32,218 bases of DNA from positions 1-32,218 of the forward strand of contig CAMIKG010000053.1 in NCBI GenBank assembly GCA_946221915.1, given 5' to 3'. Shown here one piece after another: positions 24,933 through 32,218 of the stretch. The translations under genes were made by a program, and so were the position numbers. Positions within the stretch are counted from its first letter, which is position 1; every line of letters begins with the position of its first letter. This DNA is from an uncultured Erwinia sp. GTDB lineage: Bacteria; Pseudomonadota; Gammaproteobacteria; Enterobacterales; Enterobacteriaceae. A model generated the notes under the pieces. It was not told the origin of the DNA, did not search any database, and saw only the letters and a program-made list of their open reading frames with translations.

Positions 24933-25766
24933 ATGGCGACACCTATCCCGGCCAAACGAGGGAAAAAACCGCGTAATGCTGCGGCCAGCACTGCGCAACC
25001 CGCCGGGCAGGTACAGTCCCTGACGCGCGGCCTGAAGCTGCTGGAAGCCATCGCCGAATCCCATGGCAGCGTGGCGCTGACAGAGCTAGCGCAGCAATCG
25101 GGTTTGCCAAACTCCACCACTCACCGCCTGCTGACCACCATGCAACAGCTGGGGTTTGTGCGCCAGGTAGGGGATCTGGGTTACTGGACGATAGGCGCAC
25201 ACGCGTTTGTGGTTGGCAGCAGTTTTTTGCAGAGCCGTAATTTGCTGGCGATGGTGCATCCGATGCTGCGCAAGCTGATGGAAGCGTCCGGCGAAACGGT
25301 GAATCTGGCCGTGCTGGATCTCAGCGATCACCAGGCGGTGATTATCGACCAGGTACAGTGCACCCAGCTGATGCGCATGTCTGCGCCGATTGGCGGCAAA
25401 CTGCCGATGCATGCTTCCGGCGCGGGCAAAGCTTTCCTTGCTAATCTCAGCGAACAGCAGGTCACGGATCTGTTGCATCGCAAGGGTCTGCACCACTACA
25501 CGCCACACACGCTGATGTCGCCGCACAGCCTGAAGGAGAATCTGGCGCAGGTGCGTAAAACGGGTTATGCCTTCGATGATGAAGAGCATGCGCTGGGTCT
25601 GCGCTGCGTCGCCGCCTGTATTTACGATGAACATGGCGAGCCGTTTGCCGCGATCTCTATTTCCGGCCCGGTATCGCGCATCACTGACGATCGAGTGACC
25701 GAGATTGGTGCACTGGTGATCAAAGCAGCAAAAGAGATTACCCGCGAGTATGGCGGCGGACGCTAG
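24933..25766 (+). CDS. iclR: glyoxylate bypass repressor IclR
   Basis: DNA-binding repressor of the aceBAK operon and of its own gene, responding to small metabolites. The 277-aa product has an N-terminal winged helix-turn-helix (about 46-78, VALTELAQQSGLPNSTTHR with LGFV wing). The IclR effector domain follows (about 100-270), with the signature LPMHASGAGKAFLA and the HALGLRCVAACI block. Start ATG 24933, with AGGAG six bases upstream. It is divergent from metH and convergent with aceK, separated from the latter by 56 bp. IclR operator-like sequences precede both this gene and aceB, closing the regulatory loop within the window. Confidence 0.97.
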   Translation: MATPIPAKRGKKPRNAAASTAQPAGQVQSLTRGLKLLEAIAESHGSVALTELAQQSGLPNSTTHRLLTTMQQLGFVRQVGDLGYWTIGAHAFVVGSSFLQSRNLLAMVHPMLRKLMEASGETVNLAVLDLSDHQAVIIDQVQCTQLMRMSAPIGGKLPMHASGAGKAFLANLSEQQVTDLLHRKGLHHYTPHTLMSPHSLKENLAQVRKTGYAFDDEEHALGLRCVAACIYDEHGEPFAAISISGPVSRITDDRVTEIGALVIKAAKEITREYGGGR

Positions 25767-25822
25767 CCTGGTCGCGCGCAATCGCTGCGCCGGGAGCGGG
25801 AAAAGCCATGAACTGACTCAGC

Positions 25823-27601
25823 TCAGTGAGTCGGGCGAGTGCCCGCCGCCAATGTCGCGGCGGCGTCAGGTGCAAGGTGAATAAACCGCTGACGGCGGCG
25901 ATAAGCGTAGACATCTTCAATATGCCCGGCGCGGATACGCTGCTGTAATGCGCGCCAGTAATCGGCCTGAAACAGCTCATGATGCAGCTCCGCAAACAGC
26001 GCGGCAATGGTCGGGTCGCTGCACAGATAGTGGCGAAACTCTCCGGGAAACACATCCTCCGGCGCCACGCTGTACCACGGCTCCAGGCTCAGTTCATCCT
26101 CCGGATAGCGCGGCGGCGGAATATCGCGGAAGTTCACCTCGGTCATATAGCTGATTTCATCATAGTCGTAAAACACCACCCGGCCATGGCGGGTGACGCC
26201 GAAGTTTTTAAACAGCATATCGCCGGGGAAGATGTTCGCCGCCGCCAGCTGTTTCACCGCGTTACCATACTCCTCAATCGCTTCGCGTTTCTGCTGCGGG
26301 CTGGCCTGCTCCAGCCAGATATTCAGCGGCGTCATGCGGCGCTCCAGATAAAGATGGCTGATGATCAGCATCTCCCCCTGCCACTGCAGTTTTTCCGGCA
26401 CCTCGCGCTGCAACTCCGCCAGCAGTTGCGGATTGATACGCGCCCGCTCGATGGCGAAGTTTTCGAACTCCTGGGTATCCGCCATTCGCCCGACGCGATC
26501 GTGTTCTTTCACCAGCTGATAGCACTGGCGTACTCTGGCGGGCGTCACCTCTTTTTGCGGCGCAAAGCGATCCTTAATCACCTTAAATACCCGATCGAAT
26601 CCCGGCAGGGTAAATACCAGCATTACCAGACCCGGCACGCCGGGCGCGATAACAAACGGCTCGTCAGTACGCGCCATATAGTGCAGATACTCACGATAGC
26701 TTTCTGTCTTACCGTGCTTCTGGCAGCCAATCGCCATATAGAGTTCAGCGGTGGTTTTTCCCGGCAGGATTTCGCGTAACCACGCCACCAGCGCAGCGGG
26801 CAGTGGCGCATAGACCATAAAGTAGGAGCGGGCAAAGCCAAACACGATGCTGGCTTCCCGTTTGCGCGTCAGGCAGGTGTCGATCACCAGCTCACCCGTC
26901 TCGCTGCGGTGAATCGGCAATAAAAAAGCATAGATCCCGGAAGGCAGATGCAGTTTCGCCACCAGCCACGCGGCTTTATTGCGGTAGAACAGCTCCCTGA
27001 CGACTTCCAGCGTCGCCTGCGCCAGTTCCTGTGCGGCAAAGTTCTGTTGCAGATGGACGATGATATAGCCGATATCACGCGTCACATTCTGCCACGGCAG
27101 ACGCAGTGGCAAATCTGACAGTACATTTTGCAGCAGCGCAGACCAGCCGCTGGTCGCGCTGAAGCATTTTGTCAGCGGTCGCGGCGAATGGCGAAAACGA
27201 TGTTCCGGTTGTGAGCTAAAGATAAATAGCCGATCCGGCGTTAATGCCTGATGAGCAAACAGACGGCAATAGACGGAATTAAAGAAGCTTTCGGCAATTT
27301 CAAAACGCGGATAATCGGGCAGCAGTTCAGTGTAAATCGCCTTAACCCGGCTGAGAAACGCTTCGTCAGCCAGCTGAGCGCCCGTCATACAACGCAGCTG
27401 ATCCACTACCAGGCCGACATGGTGATCGTAGAGATGAATACGAGCTTTCATCGCCTGCTGCACCGCCAGCCAGTCAGCCTGTTCAAAACGCTGTTGTGCG
27501 CCGGCGGTAATTTCTAGAAAACGGCCATATTGCGCATCGAAGCCCTGCAGGATGGTTTGCGCAACCAGCTGTTCGGTCTGTTGTTCAGATGGATTCAACA
27601 T
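25823..27601 (-). CDS. aceK: isocitrate dehydrogenase kinase/phosphatase
   Basis: Bifunctional cytosolic enzyme that phosphorylates and dephosphorylates isocitrate dehydrogenase, diverting isocitrate into the glyoxylate bypass on acetate. I start it at ATG 27601 (592 aa; E. coli 578), with GAGG five bases upstream. An in-frame GTG at 27634 would extend into the palindromic repeat before the gene. The ATP-binding block PGVPGLVMLVFTLPG followed by FKVIKD lies about 320-345. The kinase-like catalytic block GDMLFKNFGVTRHG with FYDYDEI lies about 455-482. The C-terminus after RRRQRF diverges from E. coli and is longer. Third gene of aceBAK, probably expressed below aceBA because of the intervening repeat. 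Confidence 0.97.
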   Translation of the reverse strand: MLNPSEQQTEQLVAQTILQGFDAQYGRFLEITAGAQQRFEQADWLAVQQAMKARIHLYDHHVGLVVDQLRCMTGAQLADEAFLSRVKAIYTELLPDYPRFEIAESFFNSVYCRLFAHQALTPDRLFIFSSQPEHRFRHSPRPLTKCFSATSGWSALLQNVLSDLPLRLPWQNVTRDIGYIIVHLQQNFAAQELAQATLEVVRELFYRNKAAWLVAKLHLPSGIYAFLLPIHRSETGELVIDTCLTRKREASIVFGFARSYFMVYAPLPAALVAWLREILPGKTTAELYMAIGCQKHGKTESYREYLHYMARTDEPFVIAPGVPGLVMLVFTLPGFDRVFKVIKDRFAPQKEVTPARVRQCYQLVKEHDRVGRMADTQEFENFAIERARINPQLLAELQREVPEKLQWQGEMLIISHLYLERRMTPLNIWLEQASPQQKREAIEEYGNAVKQLAAANIFPGDMLFKNFGVTRHGRVVFYDYDEISYMTEVNFRDIPPPRYPEDELSLEPWYSVAPEDVFPGEFRHYLCSDPTIAALFAELHHELFQADYWRALQQRIRAGHIEDVYAYRRRQRFIHLAPDAAATLAAGTRPTH

Positions 27602-27637
27602 GGCGGCCTCTTTCTTCCTGCCCTGTGCTTGCACTCT

Positions 27638-27739
27638 CCCTCCCCCATAACATGGGAGAGGGTCGGCGAGGGGGAGCTACGTCTAACGATCGGCGTGACG
27701 GGTTCCCGCTCCTGACCTCCCCCTTTTTCACGGGGGAGG
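27638..27739. repeat. palindromic GC-rich repeat between aceA and aceK
   Basis: The aceA-aceK gap holds two strong hairpins. CCCTCCCCCA (27638-27647) pairs with TGGGAGAGGG (27653-27662) with one mismatch. CCTCCCCC (27716-27723) pairs with GGGGGAGG (27732-27739) perfectly. GAGGGGGAG in between can compete for pairing. The style (CTCTCCC/GGGAGAGGG) resembles REP-like or IRU intergenic repeats dispersed in many proteobacteria. REP-like sequences at the same position in E. coli have been linked to low aceK expression. Confidence 0.65.
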
Positions 27740-27752
27740 AAGCATAAGGGCG

Positions 27753-29063
27753 TCAGTGATGAAATTGCTGCTCTTCGGTGGAGCCGGTTAATGCCGTCAC
27801 CGACGACACTCCGCCCTGAACAATGGTGGTGACACTGTCGAAATAGCCGGTGCCCACTTCCTGCTGATGGGAGGAGAAGCTGTAACCCTGGCTGAGGGCA
27901 GCAAACTCCGGCTGCTGTACTTTTTCCACATAGTGACGCATGCCTTCTCCCTGGGCATAGGCGTGGGCAAGATCAAACATGCTGAACCACATGCTGTGGA
28001 TACCGGCGAGGGTAATAAACTGATATTTGTAGCCCATCTCCGCCAGTGACTGCTGGAAGTGTGCAATGGTGCGGTCATCCAGATTCTTCTTCCAGTTAAA
28101 CGACGGCGAGCAGTTATAGGCCAGCAGCTTGCCGGGGAAACGGGCATGAATGGCGTCGGCAAAACGGCGCGCCAGCGCCAGATCCGGTGTCGAGGTTTCA
28201 CACCACAACATATCAGCATAGGGTGCATAAGCCAGCGCACGGCTGATCGCCTGTTCGATACCTGCGCGGGTACGGAAAAAGCCTTCCGGGGTACGTTCGC
28301 CGGTGATAAATTCGCGGTCATACTCGTCGCAGTCCGACGTGATCAGGTCGGCAGCATCGGCATCCGTGCGGGCGATCAACACGGTGGGAACATTCATCAC
28401 ATCCGCCGCCAGACGCGCCGCCACCAGTTTCTGAATCGCTTCCTGCGTCGGCACCAGCACCTTGCCGCCCATGTGACCGCATTTTTTCACCGAGGCGAGC
28501 TGATCCTCAAAATGCACCCCCGCCGCACCGGCGCTAATCATCGCTTTCATCAGTTCAAAGGCATTCAGCACGCCGCCGAAACCTGCTTCAGCATCCGCCA
28601 CGATCGGCAGGAAGTAGTCGGTATAGCGTGCATCACCGGGTTCGATATTGTTCGCCCACTGAATCTGGTCAGCGCGCTGGAAGGTGTTATTGATGCGTTC
28701 GACGACTGCCGGAACCGAGTTCGCCGGATAGAGCGACTGATCCGGATACATGCTGCCCGCGAGGTTGGCGTCTGCCGCCACCTGCCAGCCCGAGAGATAG
28801 ATCGCCTCAATGCCCGCTTTCGCCTGCTGCAGCGCCTGCCCGCCGGTCAGCGCGCCAAGGCTGTTGATATAACCTTTTTTTGCACCGCCGTTCAGTAACG
28901 CCCAGAGCTTTTCGGCGCCCTGCTGCGCCAGCGTGCAGGCCGGGTTTACGGAGCCACGCAGTTTCACCACTTCCGCCGCACTATAAGGACGGGTAATGCC
29001 TTGCCAGCGTGCATCGCGCCAGGCCTGTTCTGTCTGCTCAATTTGTTGGGTACGTGAGGTCAT
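27753..29063 (-). CDS. aceA: isocitrate lyase
   Basis: Cytosolic enzyme that cleaves isocitrate to glyoxylate and succinate, first step of the glyoxylate bypass. The 436-aa product (E. coli 434) has the family signature KKCGHMGGK with the catalytic Cys195. It also has the Mg-binding core VADAEAGFGG (155-164), HFEDQLASVKKCGH, and the downstream YNCSPSFNWKK block. Start ATG 29063-29061, with GGAGT upstream. It follows aceB by 18 bp in the same transcript. Confidence 0.99.
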   Translation of the reverse strand: MTSRTQQIEQTEQAWRDARWQGITRPYSAAEVVKLRGSVNPACTLAQQGAEKLWALLNGGAKKGYINSLGALTGGQALQQAKAGIEAIYLSGWQVAADANLAGSMYPDQSLYPANSVPAVVERINNTFQRADQIQWANNIEPGDARYTDYFLPIVADAEAGFGGVLNAFELMKAMISAGAAGVHFEDQLASVKKCGHMGGKVLVPTQEAIQKLVAARLAADVMNVPTVLIARTDADAADLITSDCDEYDREFITGERTPEGFFRTRAGIEQAISRALAYAPYADMLWCETSTPDLALARRFADAIHARFPGKLLAYNCSPSFNWKKNLDDRTIAHFQQSLAEMGYKYQFITLAGIHSMWFSMFDLAHAYAQGEGMRHYVEKVQQPEFAALSQGYSFSSHQQEVGTGYFDSVTTIVQGGVSSVTALTGSTEEQQFHH

Positions 29064-29081
29064 CGCGGATACTCCTTGTGC

Positions 29082-30680
29082 TCAGGGGATCAGGTCGTAG
29101 CCCGGCAGAGTGAGAAACTCCACCAGTTCACTTTCAGTGGTGATGCGCTCCATCAGTTGTGCCGCCTCGGCGAAGCGTCCCTGGCTAAAACGCTGTTCGC
29201 CAAGTTCCTGCTCAATCACCTGCATCTCTTCGGCCAGCATCTGGCGGAACAGCTCACGGGTTACGGGCTGGCCGTTTTCCAGCGTCTTGTTATGACGAAT
29301 CCATTGCCAGATCGAGGTGCGGGAGATTTCGGCAGTAGCGGCATCTTCCATCAGGCCGTAGATCGGCACGCAACCATTGCCGGCGATCCAGGCTTCGATG
29401 TACTGCACCGCCACGCGAATATTGGCTCGCATCCCGGCCTCGGTACGCTGCCCTGCGCAGGGCGCCAGCAGCTGTTCAGCAGTGACAGGTGTATCCTGTT
29501 CGCGCAGCACATGCAGCTGATTGGGGTTGTCCCCCAGAGCCTGGTCAAAGATCGCCATCACGCTGTCCGCCAGCCCTGGATGGGCAATCCAGGTACCGTC
29601 ATGGCCGTTATCCGCTTCGCGCTGTTTATCGGCGCGGACTTTATTCAGCACCCACTCATTGCGCGCGGGATCTTTGCCGGGGATAAACGCTGCCATACCG
29701 CCCATTGCCATTGCGCCGCGACGGTGGCAGGTTTTGATCAGCAACCGTGAGTAGGCATCGAGAAAACCCTGCTCCATGGTGACCGACTGACGATCGGGCA
29801 GCACTCGATCCGCATGATTCTTCAGGGTTTTGATATAGCTGAAGATGTAATCCCAGCGGCCGCAATTCAGCCCGACGATGTGATCGCGCAGCGACCAGAG
29901 GATCTCATCCATCTGAAATACGGCCGGCAGGGTTTCGATCAGCAGGGTGGCTTTAATGGTGCCGCGTGGCAGATCAAAACGATCCTCGGCAAAACTGAAC
30001 ACCTCACTCCACCATGCCGCTTCCTGCCAGCTCTGGGTTTTTGGCAAATAGAAGTAAGGGCCGCTGCCTTTAGCCAGCAAGGCTTCGGCGTTATGGAAAA
30101 AGTAGAGGGCAAAATCGAACAGGCTGCCGGGGATCGCTTCACCACGCCATAACACATGTTTTTCCGGCAGATGCAGGCCGCGAACCCGGCAGATTAGCAC
30201 CGCCGGATTGGGTTTCAGCTGGTAGATCTTACCGGCTTCGTTCTGGTAGCTGATAGTGCCGCGTACCGCATCACGCAGGTTGATCTGCCCGGCGATCACT
30301 TTCTCCCATGCTGGCGCCAGTGAGTCCTCGAAGTCCGCCATAAACACTTTCACATTGGCGTTGAGGGCGTTGATCACCATTTTGCGTTCGACCGGACCGG
30401 TGATCTCGACCCGACGATCGCGTAAATCGGCCGGGATGCCACGAATTTTCCAGCCATCATTTTTAATGGAATCTATTTCCGAAATAAAATCCGGCAATTC
30501 GCCATTATCGATTCGACACTGCATCTGCACGCGCTTAGCCAGTAATGCGTTGCGTTGCGGGGTAAAGCGCGCTACCAGCTCGCCCAGGAAATCGACGGCT
30601 TCTTCCGTTAGAATCTGCCGTTCCGCACTGCCAAACGGCTGGCTAAAGGCCAGTTCAGTACTGACTGCATGTTGTGTCAT
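29082..30680 (-). CDS. aceB: malate synthase A
   Basis: Cytosolic enzyme that condenses glyoxylate with acetyl-CoA to malate, second step of the glyoxylate bypass. I start it at ATG 30680-30678 (532 aa; E. coli 533), with GGAGAGGG five bases upstream. The frame is open to 30731 but that extension has no family support. The malate synthase signature RDHIVGLNCGRWDYIF spans 265-280. The active-site blocks LLIETLPAVFQMDEI (with Glu249) and NGHDGTWIAHPGL are intact. First gene of aceBAK, with an IclR operator-like sequence 76-91 bp upstream of the start. Confidence 0.99.
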   Translation of the reverse strand: MTQHAVSTELAFSQPFGSAERQILTEEAVDFLGELVARFTPQRNALLAKRVQMQCRIDNGELPDFISEIDSIKNDGWKIRGIPADLRDRRVEITGPVERKMVINALNANVKVFMADFEDSLAPAWEKVIAGQINLRDAVRGTISYQNEAGKIYQLKPNPAVLICRVRGLHLPEKHVLWRGEAIPGSLFDFALYFFHNAEALLAKGSGPYFYLPKTQSWQEAAWWSEVFSFAEDRFDLPRGTIKATLLIETLPAVFQMDEILWSLRDHIVGLNCGRWDYIFSYIKTLKNHADRVLPDRQSVTMEQGFLDAYSRLLIKTCHRRGAMAMGGMAAFIPGKDPARNEWVLNKVRADKQREADNGHDGTWIAHPGLADSVMAIFDQALGDNPNQLHVLREQDTPVTAEQLLAPCAGQRTEAGMRANIRVAVQYIEAWIAGNGCVPIYGLMEDAATAEISRTSIWQWIRHNKTLENGQPVTRELFRQMLAEEMQVIEQELGEQRFSQGRFAEAAQLMERITTESELVEFLTLPGYDLIP

Positions 30681-30755
30681 GATCGCCCTCTCCTGATCTA
30701 ATTGTGTCTGTTTTTTGACCTGCAGGATCAAATCATAGACAGATAAATTTCAAAA

Positions 30756-30771
30756 TCAAAAACAATTTCCA
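30756..30771 (-). promoter_or_regulatory. IclR operator of aceBAK
   Basis: Read on the minus strand, TGGAAATTGTTTTTGA and its AT-rich surroundings (30750-30776) are, as far as I recall, identical to the core of the IclR operator in the E. coli aceB promoter. The left half matches the consensus TGGAAAT. It lies 76-91 bp upstream of the aceB ATG. Confidence 0.8.
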
Positions 30772-30917
30772 TTTTATTAAATTAATAAACTTATCTTTAT
30801 GAAAAATATATAAATAAACTAATAGCGAAACAGGAAGAGGTTTTCATCGAAAATTTAATGCAGGAGAGATAAGGAAATAATACAGATAATCAGTGGGATA
30901 GCGACGGAGAGGCAGCA

Positions 30918-30935
30918 GGCCGACGCATATCGGCC
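30918..30935 (-). terminator. weak hairpin after metA
   Basis: GGCCGA (30918-30923) and TCGGCC (30930-30935) form a perfect 6-bp stem with a 6-nt loop, 11 bases beyond the metA stop. No T-run follows on the minus strand, so terminator function is uncertain. Confidence 0.35.
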
Positions 30936-30946
30936 CGTGCAGCAGA

Positions 30947-31876
30947 TTAGTCCAGCGTTGGATTCATATGGCGCAGATCATATGGCGTGATCTGGTAGAC
31001 ATAGTAGTTCAGCCAGTTAGTAAACAGCAAATTGCCATGGCTGCGCCAGCTGGCGCGCGGCGGCAGCTCAGGGTTATCCTGTGGGAAGTAGTTCTCCGGT
31101 ACCTGCGGGTTTAAACCTGCCTCACAATCACGGTGGTATTCCCCGGCCAGCGTCAGCGCATCGTATTCAGGATGGCCGGTGACAAAGGCCAGGCGTTTAT
31201 CTTTGCTGGCAAACAGATAGGCGCCGGTTTGCTCTGACTCAGCGAAGATTTCCAGATCGGTATAATCACGCAGCAGCTGAGTCGGGAAATCGGCATAACG
31301 GGAGTGCGGCGCGAGGAAGTGATCGTCAAAGCCGCGCGTCAGTAACGCATGTGGGTGCAGAGTACGATGCTCATAGACGCCGGAGAGTTTGTTTTCACGT
31401 GTTTGTTTGGGAATACCGTAAAGGATATTCAGTGCCGCCTGTACTGCCCAGCAGACAAACAGTGTCGAGGTGACGTGCTCTTTCGCCCAGTGGAGTACAC
31501 GCTGGATCTGTGGCCAGTAAGCGACATCGCAAAAGTCGACCAGACCCAGCGGTGCGCCCGTGACGATCAGGCCATCGAAATTATCGTGCTGGATATCGTC
31601 GAAATTGCAGTAGAAATTGTTGAGATGCTCTGCCGGCGTATTGCGTGACTCACGGCTGTCGATACGCAGCAGCTGAATATCGATCTGCAGCGGCGAGTTG
31701 GAGAGCAGACGTAAGAACTGGTTCTCGGTTTCAATCTTTTTCGGCATCAGATTCAGTACCAGCACTTTTAACGGGCGGATCTCCTGAATGCTGGCGCGTG
31801 AGGATGGCATCACAAAGACATTCTCATTACGCAGGAAATTCACGGCTGGTAGTTCATCGGGTACCCTGATTGGCAT
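30947..31876 (-). CDS. metA: homoserine O-succinyltransferase
   Basis: Cytosolic enzyme that succinylates homoserine, the committed step of methionine synthesis and a known heat-labile control point in E. coli. The 309-aa product has exactly the E. coli length. The catalytic Cys142 (FVCWAVQAAL), His235 and Glu237 (TGHPEYD) and the lysine block MPKKIETE (44-51) are all in place. Start ATG 31876-31874. It is transcribed alone. Four tandem MetJ boxes lie 21-52 bp upstream and a perfect MetR box lies about 100 bp upstream, so both repression by methionine/AdoMet and activation by MetR are expected. Confidence 0.99.
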   Translation of the reverse strand: MPIRVPDELPAVNFLRNENVFVMPSSRASIQEIRPLKVLVLNLMPKKIETENQFLRLLSNSPLQIDIQLLRIDSRESRNTPAEHLNNFYCNFDDIQHDNFDGLIVTGAPLGLVDFCDVAYWPQIQRVLHWAKEHVTSTLFVCWAVQAALNILYGIPKQTRENKLSGVYEHRTLHPHALLTRGFDDHFLAPHSRYADFPTQLLRDYTDLEIFAESEQTGAYLFASKDKRLAFVTGHPEYDALTLAGEYHRDCEAGLNPQVPENYFPQDNPELPPRASWRSHGNLLFTNWLNYYVYQITPYDLRHMNPTLD

Positions 31877-31896
31877 AACCTGTTTTCCTCACACAC

Positions 31897-31928
31897 ATAC
31901 GTTTATACGTTTAGACATCCAGATGCCT
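31897..31928. promoter_or_regulatory. four tandem MetJ boxes upstream of metA
   Basis: Four contiguous octamers, ATACGTTT, ATACGTTT, AGACATCC and AGATGCCT, each match the met box AGACGTCT (either orientation) at about 6 of 8 positions with exact 8-bp phasing. MetJ binds such arrays cooperatively to repress metA. Confidence 0.85.
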
Positions 31929-31974
31929 GACGATAACGGTTCGCTGTGCAAATGTCGAGAGATCATCCAATAGA

Positions 31975-31987
31975 TGAAAATGTTTCA
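31975..31987. promoter_or_regulatory. MetR-type box upstream of metA
   Basis: TGAAAATGTTTCA matches TGAANNTNNTTCA at every defined position. It lies about 100 bp upstream of the metA start and 46 bp beyond the MetJ array, a plausible activator position. Confidence 0.75.
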
Positions 31988-32132
31988 CCTTAATGTCGGG
32001 AAGGTATAAACCTTAGCAGGAAAAATAGAGAGAGATGATGTGGCTTTTCCACGTACGTAAATGCAAAAGTCTGTGTTTTTCGCCACTATTCTGCTCTGCG
32101 CTTACTGACCCGATAATTCCTGCAGACGAAAA

Positions 32133-32160
32133 AAAGCCCCATGCTTTCGCATGAGGCTTT
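32133..32160 (-). terminator. rRNA operon terminator
   Basis: AAAGCCCCATGC (32133-32144) and GCATGAGGCTTT (32149-32160) pair over 12 bp with one wobble around TTTC. On the minus strand the stem is followed by a run of T, 12 bases after the 5S end. The stem is flanked by A and T runs on both sides, so it could also work on the plus strand. Confidence 0.9.
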
Positions 32161-32172
32161 TTTCTTTGTTTG

Positions 32173-32218
32173 ATGCCTGGCAGTTCCCTACTCTCGCATG
32201 GGGAGACCCCACACTACC
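32173..32218 (-). rRNA. rrf: 5S ribosomal RNA, 3' end (partial)
   Basis: Read on the minus strand, the window edge enters GGTAGTGTGGGGTCTCCC, then CATGCGAGAGTAGGG and ends in AACTGCCAGGCAT. This matches the 3' 46 nt of enterobacterial 5S rRNA as I recall it. The remaining 5' part (about 74 nt) lies beyond 32218. In E. coli the operon beside metA is rrnE, so this is probably the equivalent locus. Confidence 0.97.

Noticed and set aside
1..32218. CRISPR arrays, insertion sequences, integrases, tRNA genes, toxin-antitoxin pairs
   Set aside because: None could be recognised on either strand; repeats found are short and local.

Overview
The window is a stretch of enterobacterial core chromosome. 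Gene content, gene order and protein identity point to an Erwiniaceae-like genome (Pantoea/Erwinia type); the species cannot be named from this sequence. Read right to left, the order is: end of an rRNA operon (5S), metA, aceB-aceA-aceK, iclR, metH, yjbB, panS, lysC, pgi, yjbEFGH, psiE, ubiC-ubiA, probable plsB end. This is the familiar enterobacterial order, shown here in reverse complement.

Left part (1-8.1 kb), all on the minus strand: ubiC-ubiA (first steps of ubiquinone synthesis), psiE behind a perfect CRP-type palindrome, the yjbEFGH exopolysaccharide-associated operon with an internal terminator after yjbE and an RcsB-box-like site far upstream, and pgi. The pgi-lysC interval holds a lysine riboswitch controlling lysC on the plus strand.

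Middle part (10.1-21 kb): core panS and yjbB are bracketed by two very large orphan genes, one encoding 1629 aa and one 867 aa. Neither is a gene I recognise by name. The C-terminus of the 1629-aa protein carries the conserved blocks of an OTU-type cysteine protease, but in circularly permuted order (the His block precedes the Cys block). The 867-aa protein shares an ungapped 38-residue block with that domain but lacks the His and Cys motifs. The N-termini are Ser/Thr/Pro-rich, neither has a signal peptide, and the larger gene is locally very A-rich. This looks like an accessory pair of effector- or toxin-like proteins placed in a conserved region, and it is the best candidate for something undescribed here.

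Right part (21-32.2 kb): metH and metA (methionine synthesis) each carry a MetR-type box, and metA also has four tandem MetJ boxes. iclR and the aceBAK glyoxylate operon each carry an IclR operator-like sequence. A palindromic GC-rich repeat separates aceA from aceK. The window ends inside a 5S rRNA gene on the minus strand, preceded on the plus coordinate by that operon's terminator.

Several starts were moved inward from the longest frame using family length and Shine-Dalgarno evidence: yjbF GTG 5572, lysC ATG 8739, the 1629-aa gene ATG 10312, yjbB TTG 17999, metH GTG 24733, aceK ATG 27601, aceB ATG 30680. No tRNA, insertion sequence, integrase, CRISPR array or attachment site was seen.
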